64,000 bases of DNA from Acidobacteriaceae bacterium (lineage in GTDB: Bacteria > Acidobacteriota > Terriglobia > Bryobacterales > Bryobacteraceae), in the NCBI GenBank assembly GCA_019240475.1, contig JAFAYI010000024.1:248001-312000 (forward strand), read 5' to 3'. The stretch's first letter is position 1. Each line of letters begins with the position of its first letter. A model generated the notes under the pieces. The model was not told where the DNA came from. It did no database searches and worked only from the letters and a program-made list of their open reading frames with translations. Shown one piece after another: positions 8,925 through 19,017 of the stretch. Both the position numbers and the translations under genes were made by a program.

Positions 8925-9629
8925 TTACAAACTTCGCAGGTGAAATCCACCATCCGCATGAATCACCTGTCCCGTGCAATAGTCCAGCTTGCCGTCCGCG
9001 ATCGCGCGAACCACTTTCGCCACATCCTCCGGCTCGCCCATCCGCCGCTGCGGCAGCAGCCCGTCCGCAATCTTCGCCTCATACATGGCCGCTACCGGAG
9101 CAATCATATCGGTTCGCACAATGCCAGGCTGTATCTCGAATACCGGAATGCCGTGCGGCCCCAGCCTCGCGGCAAATAACTTCACCGCCATGCTCAAGCC
9201 TGCCTTCCCCATGCAGTAATCGCCCCGGTTTGTCGACGCCGTGAAGCTCGAAATCGAGCCGATAAACACGATCCTCCCCGACCCGCGCTCCAGCATCCAT
9301 CGCGCAATTTCCTGCGTCAGGAAATACGGGCCTCTCAAGTTCGCGGCCAGAATCTCATCGAAGCTCTCGCGCGTCGCTTCGAGAATATCCCGGCGCTCCC
9401 CGGGCGCCATCGCCGCATTATTCACAAGCAGGTCGATTCCCGCGAAACGCTCGCGCAACAACTCCACCAACCTCGCGCCCGACCCCGGATCCCCCGCATC
9501 GTACTCCAGCATGCCCGCGCATTGCCGCGAGCGATACGTCCCCACCACCTCGTGCGTGCTACGAAGCTCCTCCACAATCGCTCGCCCCATGCCTCGGCTC
9601 CCGCCCGTCACCAGCGCCGTCGGCCTCAC
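8925..9629 (-). CDS. SDR-family oxidoreductase
   Basis: 234 residues counted from a GTG at 9629 that overlaps the symporter stop (GTGA). A longer in-frame reading upstream runs through the symporter gene and is not used. The NAD(P) motif TGGSRGMGRA opens the protein, NNAA follows, and the Ser/Tyr/Lys triad is present (GSISSF and DYCMGKAG). Classical SDR length. Likely oxidises or reduces a sugar hydroxyl imported by the upstream symporter; exact substrate unknown. Confidence 0.88.
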   Translation of the reverse strand: MRPTALVTGGSRGMGRAIVEELRSTHEVVGTYRSRQCAGMLEYDAGDPGSGARLVELLRERFAGIDLLVNNAAMAPGERRDILEATRESFDEILAANLRGPYFLTQEIARWMLERGSGRIVFIGSISSFTASTNRGDYCMGKAGLSMAVKLFAARLGPHGIPVFEIQPGIVRTDMIAPVAAMYEAKIADGLLPQRRMGEPEDVAKVVRAIADGKLDYCTGQVIHADGGFHLRSL

Positions 9630-11326
9630 GCCGCCTTCACTCCTGCCGTATCGCACCGCGGCCGCCCCACCGACAACGCCAATCCCACCGCCAGCACCAC
9701 CAGGCAGCCGATCACGTTGTACCAAAGAAAAGAGATCTTCGTGAATGCAGCCACTGCAAAAATGGCCGCTTCGCCCGCCACCACGCCCCAGAACGCCGCC
9801 GTGCCGCCCACGTTCTTGCAGAAGAACGCCAGCACGAACACTCCCAGCATCCCTCCATAAAACAGCGAGCCGACAATGTTCACCCGCACGATCAACGCTC
9901 CGAACCCGCGCGCTCCAATCGCCGCGAACGCAATCGCGTAAGCGCCCCAAAACACCGTCAGAAACCGGGACGCGATTAAGTAATGCCGGTCGTCCTTGTC
10001 GCGCGCAAAATATCGCTTGTAAATGTCGACTACCGATACGGTTGCAAGTGAATTGATCTCGCCCGACGTCGATCCCATCGACGCCGAAAAGATCACGCCG
10101 ATAACCAACCCCACCAGCCCCACTGGCAAATACGATTTCACAAACGATAGAAAGATGTAGTTCGTATCGTCGAACCTCTTTCCTCCCTGCAAGCGTTCAA
10201 CAATTCCCAGCGCCTGATTCCGGCGCTCCTCGAACGCTCTCTGCGCCTCACGGAAACCCACCAGCGCCGGCGCCATTCCCTCGCGCGAATCGTGCATCGC
10301 CTCTGCTAATTGAAACGCCGCGCTCCGCCGCTGCTCGAATGCTTGGCGGTAATTCGCCTCCGCCGGCTTCCATTCCGGCGTCGCCGAAGCGCGCGCCGCC
10401 TCTAGCGGTTGAAAGACCATCGGCGTCGCCACGAATAGAGACAGTACAAACACCATCACGCCGATAAACAAAATGAACAACTGCATCGGAATCTTCGCCA
10501 TCGCATTGAACAATAGGCTCAGCCGGCTCTGCGCGATCGATCGCCCAGTCAAGTAGCGTTGCACCTGGCTCTGGTCGCATCCGAAATACGCCAGCGCCAG
10601 AAACCCGCCGCCGATAATTCCGCTCCAGATGTTGTACCGGTCGTCCAGGTTGAACCGTAGATCGACAATATTCAATCGGCCCGCTGCCCCCGCCAGGTGC
10701 AGCGCATCCACAACCGAAATGCCCGTCGGCAGCGCGTGCACAATCACCGCCAAACTGATCGCCAGCGCCATGAAGATCATGCTCATCTGCTGAACATCGG
10801 CCCACGTCAACGCCTTGATCCCGCCGCTCGCCGTGTACAGAATCACCAGCACTCCGATCACAACCGTCACCAGCCGGTCCGGCCATCCCAGCACCGCCGA
10901 AAGCGCGACCGCCGGAGCATACAGCCCAATCCCCGCCGCCAGCCCGCGCTGAATTAAGAAGATCGTTCCCACCAGCGCCCGCGTCTTCGAATCGAATCGC
11001 TGCTCCAGGTATTCGTACGCGGTATACACCTTCGCGCGATGAAATACCGGAACCGCCGTCGCGCAAAGAATCACCATCGCAATCGGCAATCCAAAATAGA
11101 ACTGCACAAACCGCATCCCGTCCACGTAGCCTTGCCCGGTGGTCGAAATGAAAGTAATGGCTGTTGCCTGCGTCGCCATGATCGACAGGCCCATCGCATA
11201 CCAGGGCATGCTCTTGCCGGCCAGTAAGTATTTATCGACTGTGTTGCTGCCGCGCCCTCGATACAGCCCGTAAGAGACCAGCGACGTCAGCCAGGCAAAC
11301 AAGATTAACCAATCGAGTGCCCTCAT
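9626..11326 (-). CDS. Sodium:solute symporter (SSS family)
   Basis: 566 residues from the ATG at 11326, which overlaps the cutC stop (ATGA). Around 13 membrane helices are visible, beginning ALDWLILFAWLTSLVSYG, and the family signature region includes GLSIMATQATAITFIS. Members of this SSS branch carry sugars, sialic acid or related solutes with Na+. Between residues about 320 and 400 there is a long charged, helix-rich loop (EANYRQAFEQRRSAAFQLAE and onward) separating two helices. The operon places it as the importer for the SDR/cupin/Gfo-Idh enzymes. Confidence 0.9.
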   Translation of the reverse strand: MRALDWLILFAWLTSLVSYGLYRGRGSNTVDKYLLAGKSMPWYAMGLSIMATQATAITFISTTGQGYVDGMRFVQFYFGLPIAMVILCATAVPVFHRAKVYTAYEYLEQRFDSKTRALVGTIFLIQRGLAAGIGLYAPAVALSAVLGWPDRLVTVVIGVLVILYTASGGIKALTWADVQQMSMIFMALAISLAVIVHALPTGISVVDALHLAGAAGRLNIVDLRFNLDDRYNIWSGIIGGGFLALAYFGCDQSQVQRYLTGRSIAQSRLSLLFNAMAKIPMQLFILFIGVMVFVLSLFVATPMVFQPLEAARASATPEWKPAEANYRQAFEQRRSAAFQLAEAMHDSREGMAPALVGFREAQRAFEERRNQALGIVERLQGGKRFDDTNYIFLSFVKSYLPVGLVGLVIGVIFSASMGSTSGEINSLATVSVVDIYKRYFARDKDDRHYLIASRFLTVFWGAYAIAFAAIGARGFGALIVRVNIVGSLFYGGMLGVFVLAFFCKNVGGTAAFWGVVAGEAAIFAVAAFTKISFLWYNVIGCLVVLAVGLALSVGRPRCDTAGVKAA

Positions 11327-12003
11327 AGCAGCGTTTTCAACTTGGCCACCTCTGCCCGGCTCACCGCTCCCCACGTCGTGTGCGGAATGCGCGCCGCTCT
11401 TCCAATATGGAATTCGAATTCGCCCGGATATTGCGCCATTTCCGTCAACGTAGCCGCTCGCAACCCCACGCCCACCAGCAGTCGAATCTCCGGCTTAGCC
11501 GCCGCTTGCCATTCGAGCAGCCGTGTCTTTCGCGCTTGCCACGCCCCTGCCCCGCCGCTCGTCAGAATGCGGTCGATCTGCGGCAGCTTCTTCGCTCCTT
11601 CGATCGCCGCAACCGGATCCGCCGCATGCTCGAACGCCCGATGCAAGGTCGCGCGAAGCCCTGGGCCGCCGCTCAACACCTCTTCCATCGCCGCCACGTC
11701 CAGCGCGCCGCTCTTCACGAAGCCAAGCACCAATCCATCGATCGAAAGCTGCTGGAACCGGCCCGCCAGCTTCTGCAACTCCCCAATCTCGCGCTCGTCG
11801 GCTGCCGACATCGATGCATTCTCTCGCAACATCACCCGCACCGGAATCGAAACCGCTCCCCTGACCTCTTCTACAACTTCCGCTGCCGGAGTCAGTCCTC
11901 CAAGATCGAACGCGCGCACCAACTCCAGCCGGTCGGCGCCTCCAAGCTCTGCCTCGCGCGCTTCTTCCACCGACGTGACGATCACTTCGAGAACGTTTGC
12001 CAT
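11323..12003 (-). CDS. cutC: CutC family protein
   Basis: 226 residues from the ATG at 12003, starting MANVLEVIVTSVEEAREAEL. It has the conserved GGADRLELV, GLTPA and LTSGGAGAWQ segments of the CutC TIM barrel. The family was named for copper homeostasis in E. coli, but its biochemical activity is not settled, and it often sits in sugar operons as here. The start codon overlaps the stop of the small upstream gene by one base (TGATG), and its stop overlaps the symporter start. Confidence 0.9.
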   Translation of the reverse strand: MANVLEVIVTSVEEAREAELGGADRLELVRAFDLGGLTPAAEVVEEVRGAVSIPVRVMLRENASMSAADEREIGELQKLAGRFQQLSIDGLVLGFVKSGALDVAAMEEVLSGGPGLRATLHRAFEHAADPVAAIEGAKKLPQIDRILTSGGAGAWQARKTRLLEWQAAAKPEIRLLVGVGLRAATLTEMAQYPGEFEFHIGRAARIPHTTWGAVSRAEVAKLKTLL

Positions 12004-12236
12004 CAATATCGAAACATGCGGGTCAGCGCGTACAGCCCCGCAATCAACAGTAATAAATAGCAAAGCACGGCTGCGTACGCGCGCCCCCACCCGCCGCCGA
12101 ATGGCGGAGCCTCGTCCGCAGCCTCTCTCTCGCGATCCCTGTTCGCTTCCACTCTGTTCCAGAATGCTCTAGAAAACTCGGCAGTAGCAAGTAACAGGTC
12201 GGGGTTATATCCTGAAGGTTCAAGCATTTCTAGCAT
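12003..12236 (-). CDS. Small single-pass membrane protein, unknown function
   Basis: 77 residues. The first 50 are polar and charged (FSRAFWNRVEANRDREREAA) and residues about 54-76 are a single membrane helix (AAVLCYLLLLIAGLYALTRM). The TGATG junction with cutC argues that it is a translated first gene of the six-gene operon. I do not recognise the family. It could be an accessory subunit for the symporter, but nothing in the sequence proves that. Confidence 0.6.
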   Translation of the reverse strand: MLEMLEPSGYNPDLLLATAEFSRAFWNRVEANRDREREAADEAPPFGGGWGRAYAAVLCYLLLLIAGLYALTRMFRY

Positions 12237-12289
12237 TGCGAAGGAGGAGCGTGCTTGGTCTGTTTGGAAGCGAACAATGCCTTGTCCGC

Positions 12290-12295
12290 TACACT
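12290..12295 (+). promoter_or_regulatory. Putative -10 element, leaderless start
   Basis: TACACT ends eight bases before the GTG of the sigma-54 regulator, where no ribosome-binding site is visible. Transcription would start at or next to the start codon. No convincing -35 is present. Confidence 0.35.
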
Positions 12296-12303
12296 ATTAG
12301 ATC

Positions 12304-13722
12304 GTGGCCAACCAGTCCACACGCCAGGCAACCAACGTCCTAATCGTCGATGACGAGGAAGCGCAGCGCGATCCTCTCGCCAGGATGATCCTGGCGTGGG
12401 GCTTCAACGTAGAAACCGCTTCCGATGGCCAAGAGGCTCTCGACAAACTAAGTAGTTTCTCAGCCAACGTCATCGTCACGGATCTGATGATGCCGCGCAT
12501 GGACGGTTTCGAATTGATGAAGCGATTAGGCTCGGACGGCAACATGCCGCCCGCCATCGTCCTCACCGCTTTCGGCAACATCGAAACTGCCATACAAACC
12601 ATTCACGATCTCGGCGCCTTCTGGTTTCTCGAAAAGCCCATTCAGCCGGCCGCGCTCCGGGTGCTCCTCGAACGCGCCGCCTCTCAAAGCCAGCTCGCCG
12701 AAGAGACCGAGCGTCTGCAGCGTCAGTTGTCCTACCAGGGCGTGCTGGTCGATATGGTCGGCACCTCGCCGCAAATGCAGCAGGTCTTCTCCGTCATCCG
12801 CCAGGTCGCCCCCAGCAAAGCGGCCGTCCTGGTTGCCGGCGAAAGCGGTACCGGCAAAGAACTCGTGGCTCGCGCCATTCATCACCTCAGCAATCGGCGC
12901 GGCGGCCCTTTCGTCGCCATCAACTGCGCCGCCATGCCCGAAACGCTCATGGAAAGCGAACTGTTCGGCCATGAAAAAGGCGCCTTCACGGGCGCGCTCG
13001 AACGTCGCGCCGGCTGCTTTGAACTCGCCCAGCACGGCACCCTGCTGCTCGACGAACTAGCGGAAATGCCCTCCGGCACCCAGGCCAAGCTCCTCCGCGT
13101 CCTCGAAGATTCGCGCGTCCGTCGGCTCGGCGGCAAGAGCGAGATGTCGGTCGACGTGCGCGTCGTCGCCGCCACCAATCGCAATATCGATGAGGCTCTC
13201 AAAAAGGGCGATCTCCGCGAAGATCTCTATTACCGCTTGAACGTCTTCCAAATCGCCCTGCCGCCGCTTCGCCAGCGCCTCAGCGATCTGCCGGTGCTCT
13301 GCGAAACGCTTATCAATCACCTCAATCGCAAACACGCCTGTAACATCACCTATGTGACGCCCGACGTCATGGAAGCTTTCAAGAAGCACGCTTGGCCCGG
13401 CAACGTGCGCGAGCTTCGCAACGTCCTGGAGCGCGCCGTCATCATGGCCGGCGAAGGGGCTATCCAAATGGCCCACCTACCCTACGATTTCGGAGTCTCT
13501 GTCGGCTCTCGTCCTCCGGCCCAGGTGTTCGAACCGGACAGCGTTCGTCTCCCGGTCGGCACTACTGTCAGCGACGCCGAAAAAGCTCTGATCCAGCTCA
13601 CCCTTCAACACACCAAGAACAATAAAACACGCGCCGCCGAAATCCTCGGCATCAGCCTCAAAACGCTCTTTAACAAACTCAAGGAATACGGCGCGGCGGA
13701 AACCGCCGAGGTCACGGGCTAA
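12304..13722 (+). CDS. NtrC-type sigma-54-dependent response regulator
   Basis: 472 residues, with receiver, AAA+ and Fis-type HTH domains. The receiver phospho-acceptor is Asp60 in VTDLMMPRMDG, with the acidic pair in IVDDEE. Walker A GESGTGKE is near 179-186, the sigma-54 contact loop GAFTGA is intact at 226-231, and Walker B is GTLLLDELAEMP. The C-terminal HTH (NKTRAAEILGISLKTLFNKL) completes it. Start is GTG. No histidine kinase is adjacent, so it is an orphan here; its partner and regulon are unknown. It lies 79 bp upstream of gcvT, without an obvious link. Confidence 0.95.
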   Translation: MANQSTRQATNVLIVDDEEAQRDPLARMILAWGFNVETASDGQEALDKLSSFSANVIVTDLMMPRMDGFELMKRLGSDGNMPPAIVLTAFGNIETAIQTIHDLGAFWFLEKPIQPAALRVLLERAASQSQLAEETERLQRQLSYQGVLVDMVGTSPQMQQVFSVIRQVAPSKAAVLVAGESGTGKELVARAIHHLSNRRGGPFVAINCAAMPETLMESELFGHEKGAFTGALERRAGCFELAQHGTLLLDELAEMPSGTQAKLLRVLEDSRVRRLGGKSEMSVDVRVVAATNRNIDEALKKGDLREDLYYRLNVFQIALPPLRQRLSDLPVLCETLINHLNRKHACNITYVTPDVMEAFKKHAWPGNVRELRNVLERAVIMAGEGAIQMAHLPYDFGVSVGSRPPAQVFEPDSVRLPVGTTVSDAEKALIQLTLQHTKNNKTRAAEILGISLKTLFNKLKEYGAAETAEVTG

Positions 13723-13801
13723 AGGTCTCCGTTCCTCGCCAAAGGGCCTTTCTACACCCGTTACCGGCGTTTTTCGCCATGTTACGCTGAGGTTTCTGCT
13801 C

Positions 13802-14914
13802 ATGAGCGCCGCTCCCGCTTCCACGTTGAAGAGAACGCCGCTGTTCGACACCCACATCGGTCTCAAAGCGAAAATGGTCGATTTCGGCGGCTGGAATATG
13901 CCCATTCAGTACTCCGGCATTCTCCAGGAGCACCACGCCGTCCGAGCCGCCGTCGGCCTCTTCGACGTCAGCCACATGGGCGAAATCGAAATCCGCGGCC
14001 CCGAGGCCGCCCGCCAGGTCGATTACCTCTCCACCAACAACGCCGCCAAATTGAAAACCGGCCAGGCCCATTACTCCGCTCTCTTGTATGAGCACGGCGG
14101 TTTCATCGACGACATTCTGGTCCACAAGATCTCCGACACGCACTTCTTCCTCTGCGTGAACGCCTCCAACCAGGAAAAAGATTTCGAGCACATTCGCGCC
14201 TCCTCGCGTTTCGACGCCCAGGCCGAGTTCGCAAGCGACCGCTTCGCGCAGCTCGCCATCCAGGGTCCTAAAGCCCTGCCGACGCTTCAGAAATTAACGC
14301 AAACCTATCTCTCCGGCATCAGATACTATTGGTTCACCGACGACTTCGTAGACGGCCTACCGGCTCGCATCGCCCACACCGGCTACACCGGCGAAGATGG
14401 CTTCGAGGTGTACGTTTCTCCCGATTCCGCCCCTCGCGTCTGGGACGCCCTCATGAGCGCCGGCGAAGAATTCGGCATTCGACCCTGCGGCCTTGGCGCC
14501 CGCAATACCCTCCGCCTCGAAGCCAAAATGGCGCTCTACGGTCACGAGCTCACCGCTTCCATCAACCCCTTCGAAGCCGATCTCGCCTGGATTGTCAAAA
14601 TGGATAAAAGCGAGTTCGTCGGCCGCCGCGCCCTTGAAAGTGCGCTCCAAAGCGGCATCGCTCGAAAGTTAGTGGGTTTTGAAATGATCGGCCGAGGCAT
14701 CGCCCGCGATGGCTACGAGGTTTGGATTGAGGGCCAGCCGGCCGGCTGGGTCACCAGCGGCGGCCCGTCTCCGACGCTGAACAAGAACATCGGTCTCTGC
14801 TATCTGCCCGTCGCGAAAGCGGTCCCCGGCGTTCCGATTCAAATTCTGGTTCGCGATACTCCCGTCGACGGGATTACCGTTGCCACGCCGTTCTATAAGA
14901 GGGCAAAAGGATGA
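13802..14914 (+). CDS. gcvT: Glycine cleavage system T protein (aminomethyltransferase)
   Basis: 370 residues. It transfers the one-carbon unit from aminomethyl-lipoyl-H protein to tetrahydrofolate, releasing ammonia. It opens LKRTPLFDTHIGLKAKMVDFGGW, the folate-binding region includes FDVSHMGEIEIRG, and GLGARNTLRLEAKMALYGHEL is characteristic. It is the first gene of gcvT-H-PA-PB, with a 4-bp overlap into gcvH. The 79-bp upstream gap is too short for, and does not resemble, a tandem glycine riboswitch. Confidence 0.97.
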   Translation: MSAAPASTLKRTPLFDTHIGLKAKMVDFGGWNMPIQYSGILQEHHAVRAAVGLFDVSHMGEIEIRGPEAARQVDYLSTNNAAKLKTGQAHYSALLYEHGGFIDDILVHKISDTHFFLCVNASNQEKDFEHIRASSRFDAQAEFASDRFAQLAIQGPKALPTLQKLTQTYLSGIRYYWFTDDFVDGLPARIAHTGYTGEDGFEVYVSPDSAPRVWDALMSAGEEFGIRPCGLGARNTLRLEAKMALYGHELTASINPFEADLAWIVKMDKSEFVGRRALESALQSGIARKLVGFEMIGRGIARDGYEVWIEGQPAGWVTSGGPSPTLNKNIGLCYLPVAKAVPGVPIQILVRDTPVDGITVATPFYKRAKG

Positions 14915-15294
14915 GTTATCCAGAGACTTATAAGTTCACAAGAGAACACGAATGGGTTCACCCCCACGGCGCCGAAGCGAAAATCGGCATCACCGATCAT
15001 GCCCAGCATGAGCTCGGCGACATCGTTTTTGTCAATCTGCCGAAAGTCGGCAACAGCGTTAAGCGCGCTGAGACATTCGGCTCCGTCGAATCCGTCAAGG
15101 CCGTCTCCGACGTTTATTCGCCTGTTACCGGCGAAGTTACAGGCGTTAATGACTTACTGGCGCAGAAACCCGAAACTCTCAATGAAGATCCTCATGGCGA
15201 AGGCTGGCTGATCAAGGTCACATTGACCTCTCCCGAAGAGTTGCAGGCCCTGATGTCTTCCGCCGAATACGAAGAATACATTAAAGCTGAGTAG
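14911..15294 (+). CDS. gcvH: Glycine cleavage system H protein
   Basis: 127 residues, the lipoyl carrier that shuttles the aminomethyl group between P, T and L proteins. The lipoylated lysine is Lys63 in SVESVKAVSDVYSP. HEWV near the N-terminus and GEGWLIKV near the C-terminus are family landmarks. Its ATG overlaps the gcvT stop (ATGA), so translation is coupled. Confidence 0.97.
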   Translation: MSYPETYKFTREHEWVHPHGAEAKIGITDHAQHELGDIVFVNLPKVGNSVKRAETFGSVESVKAVSDVYSPVTGEVTGVNDLLAQKPETLNEDPHGEGWLIKVTLTSPEELQALMSSAEYEEYIKAE

Positions 15295-15297
15295 CTA

Positions 15298-16614
15298 TTG
15301 CGATATTTACCTAAGTCTGCCGCCGAGCGCCGCGAAATGCTGGCCACGCTCGGTATGCAATCGGAAGAGGACTTGATTGCCTATCTCCCGCCCGCCGTGC
15401 GTTTCAACTCCCGGCTCTCGATGGAAGATGGCAAGAGCGAGTTCGAAATTGTCGACTATTTTAAAGAACGCGCCGAGCGAAACGCCAATGGCTACGCCAG
15501 CTTCCTTGGCGCTGGCGTCTATAACCACTACCGCCCGGTTCTGGTCGATGCCATCGTTTCGCGCGGCGAATTCCTTACTTCCTACACGCCCTATCAAGCC
15601 GAAATTTCGCAAGGCATCCTCGCCGCCATCTTCGAATTTCAAACCATGGTTTGCCAGTTGACCGGCATGGAAGTGGCCAACGCATCCATGTATGACGGCT
15701 CTTCGGCCGTTCCCGAAGCGGCCATGATGGCCGTCCGCGTCACCCATCGCGACAGGATTCTTATTGCGCGCGCCGTGCATCCGGAGTACCGCGAGGTCCT
15801 CGGAACATACACGCATCGCCAGCACATTCCTGTCGAAGAACTCGCCTACGAGAAAAACGGCCGCTTAGACCTGGACGATCTTAAGGCGAAGCTCGACGAC
15901 CACACCGCCGCCGTTATTGTTCAGAGCCCCAATTTTTTCGGGTTGATCGAGCAGATCGATGAGCTGTCTCACATCGTGCACGGAAAAGGCGCGCTTCTCG
16001 TCGTCGTCTTCACCGAAGCGGTCGCGCTCGGCCTGATCGAGCCCCCCCGCCATGCCGACATCGTCGTCGGCGAGCTTCAAAGCTTCGCCATCTCGCCCAG
16101 CTACGGCGGCCCCTTCGCGGGAATCATCGCGACTCATGAGAAATTCATTCGCCAGATCCCGGGCCGTCTTGCTGGCGAAACGACCGACGCCTCCGGCCAT
16201 CGCGCATTTTGCCTCACGCTCGCTACCCGCGAGCAACATATCCGCCGCGAGAAGGCTACATCCAACATCTGCACCAACCAGGCCCTGCTCGCGCTCATGG
16301 CCACCGTATTTATGTCGCTCTATGGCAAGCAGGGCATGCGCGAGCTTGCCGAGCAAAATCTCGCCAAGGCTCATTACCTCGCCGATAAACTGCCTCTCGC
16401 CTTCGATGCGCCCTTCTTCAATGAGTTCGTCGCGCGCACGAACGGCAAGTCCCCAGAGCAAATAAACGCCGCGCTGCTTGACCGCAAGATCATCGGCGGC
16501 CTGCCGCTCGCCCGCTTCTATCCCGAACTGGAGAACTGTGTCCTGCTCTGCGCCACCGAAATGAGCCGTCGCCAGGATATGGACACGCTCGCCCAGGCCT
16601 TCGCAAAACAATAA
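15298..16614 (+). CDS. gcvPA: Glycine dehydrogenase (decarboxylating) subunit 1
   Basis: 438 residues, the N-terminal half of a split P protein. It starts with TTG three bases after the gcvH stop, with a weak AAAGCTGAG upstream; no ATG or GTG fits better (RYLPKSAAERREML). The fold-type I PLP architecture is present (SYTPYQAEISQGILAAIFEFQT, then DGSSAVPEAAMMA), but the catalytic PLP lysine lies on subunit 2. It forms the alpha2beta2 P protein with the next gene. Confidence 0.95.
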   Translation: MRYLPKSAAERREMLATLGMQSEEDLIAYLPPAVRFNSRLSMEDGKSEFEIVDYFKERAERNANGYASFLGAGVYNHYRPVLVDAIVSRGEFLTSYTPYQAEISQGILAAIFEFQTMVCQLTGMEVANASMYDGSSAVPEAAMMAVRVTHRDRILIARAVHPEYREVLGTYTHRQHIPVEELAYEKNGRLDLDDLKAKLDDHTAAVIVQSPNFFGLIEQIDELSHIVHGKGALLVVVFTEAVALGLIEPPRHADIVVGELQSFAISPSYGGPFAGIIATHEKFIRQIPGRLAGETTDASGHRAFCLTLATREQHIRREKATSNICTNQALLALMATVFMSLYGKQGMRELAEQNLAKAHYLADKLPLAFDAPFFNEFVARTNGKSPEQINAALLDRKIIGGLPLARFYPELENCVLLCATEMSRRQDMDTLAQAFAKQ

Positions 16615-16621
16615 GCGCCCG

Positions 16622-18103
<1,482 letters not shown>

Positions 18104-18105
18104 GG

Positions 18106-18149
18106 CGAGCGCACAGGGCGTTCGGCGCCCGTTGTGCGCGATTAATACT
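18106..18149. repeat. Bulged hairpin repeat, copy 1
   Basis: A 44-bp unit immediately after gcvPB. The outer stem GCGCACA pairs with TGTGCGC, the inner stem GGGCG pairs with CGCCC around TTCGG, and two unpaired bases (GT) sit on the 3' side between the stems. The flank GATTAATACT is shared with copy 2. No T-run follows, so it is not a standard Rho-independent terminator, though it sits between convergent genes and could still end transcription on both strands. Confidence 0.8.
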
Positions 18150-18153
18150 GAGC

Positions 18154-18197
18154 CGAGCGCACAGGGCGTTCGGCGCCCGTTGTGCGCGATTAATACT
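18154..18197. repeat. Bulged hairpin repeat, copy 2
   Basis: Identical 44-bp unit to copy 1, offset 48 bp. Its last bases overlap the stop codon of the minus-strand glycosyltransferase (TAG, 18198-18196). The same stem, loop and GT bulge are present. A diverged relative with a different inner stem is at 34636-34667. Confidence 0.8.
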
Positions 18198-19008
18198 AAG
18201 GCGACCGAAGGAGCCGATTAACCGCGGCAAGCACTGTGTCCACGCTTAGCTGATCGAGTGAACTGGCCGCGAGTGTCGTAACTTGCCTTCCCTGCGGGCG
18301 CCAAACCTGCGGCGACGAAGGCCCGAACAGAACCAAGGTCGGAATCCCCGTCGCGGCCGCCAGATGCGCTATGCCCGAATCATTGCCGATGAACAGTCGC
18401 GCCCCCGCGATCCAGCCCGCCAGCTCTTTCAAATTGTCGAACCGCTTCGCATCCGGCCATTCGTCTTCCGGACCAGCCGTCCACTCCACCGCGCAATCCA
18501 GTCGCGCCGCCAGTTCGCGATAGCGCGCCTGAGGCCAGTTCTTCTTCCCGCTTCCTGAGAACGGATGCATCACCACGCTGTCCCGCGCAGGCCAAGGCTC
18601 TAATGCAATCCGTGGCTGTTGACCGATCGCCGTCCCCACCTGCCGCGCAAAGAAGTCGACGGCGTGCCCTCGATAATCCGCCCCCGGCAGCGCTTGATGA
18701 AATTCGCACGCAATACCCAAGCTCGCGATCGCCTCGCGAAACTCCGGCCTGTTCGCCCCGTACCAGCTCACGATGGAATCGAAGCCTTGCAGCTCCGCTC
18801 TCACTTTCGCCGGAATCTCCAGATCGCCAACGCCCACCAGTTCGATCCCCGTGGTCGCCAGCCCCCGCACTCGTTCTGCGAATCCAATCAGCGGAACCAC
18901 GACTGAGGGGACCCACGCTTCCGTATGATCTGTCGCTAGGTGTTCCATTGCCGGCAGCGCCGCGATGCAATCGCCGATTGCGCCCGGACGAATTAGCAGC
19001 CGCCGCAT
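18196..19008 (-). CDS. Glycosyltransferase family 9 protein
   Basis: 270 residues, shorter than the roughly 340 of typical heptosyltransferases. It begins RRLLIRPGAIGDCIAALPAM, the GT9 N-terminal pattern. The nucleotide-sugar site is in the C-terminal half: GNDSGIAHLAAATGIPTLVLFG followed by SSPQVWRP. The enzyme probably adds a sugar to lipopolysaccharide core or another glycan. It lies nine bases after the amidohydrolase gene and ends the minus-strand run that starts at the parvulin gene. Confidence 0.88.
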   Translation of the reverse strand: MRRLLIRPGAIGDCIAALPAMEHLATDHTEAWVPSVVVPLIGFAERVRGLATTGIELVGVGDLEIPAKVRAELQGFDSIVSWYGANRPEFREAIASLGIACEFHQALPGADYRGHAVDFFARQVGTAIGQQPRIALEPWPARDSVVMHPFSGSGKKNWPQARYRELAARLDCAVEWTAGPEDEWPDAKRFDNLKELAGWIAGARLFIGNDSGIAHLAAATGIPTLVLFGPSSPQVWRPQGRQVTTLAASSLDQLSVDTVLAAVNRLLRSP

Positions 19009-19017
19009 CCCGCCCGG

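Noticed and set aside
8925..9950. 341-codon reading of the SDR gene
   Set aside because: The first 107 codons lie inside the symporter gene in another frame; GTG at 9629 gives a normal SDR N-terminus and a GTGA overlap.
12251..12343. GGAGGAG followed by GTG and a 30-codon ORF overlapping the regulator start
   Set aside because: Good ribosome-binding-like sequence, but the peptide (LGLFGSEQCLVRYTIRS...) has no features, and it is out of frame with the gene it overlaps.
13723..13801. Possible glycine riboswitch or terminator before gcvT
   Set aside because: Gap is too short for a glycine riboswitch and lacks its conserved core; GGCG/CGCC around TTTTT gives only a four-base stem.
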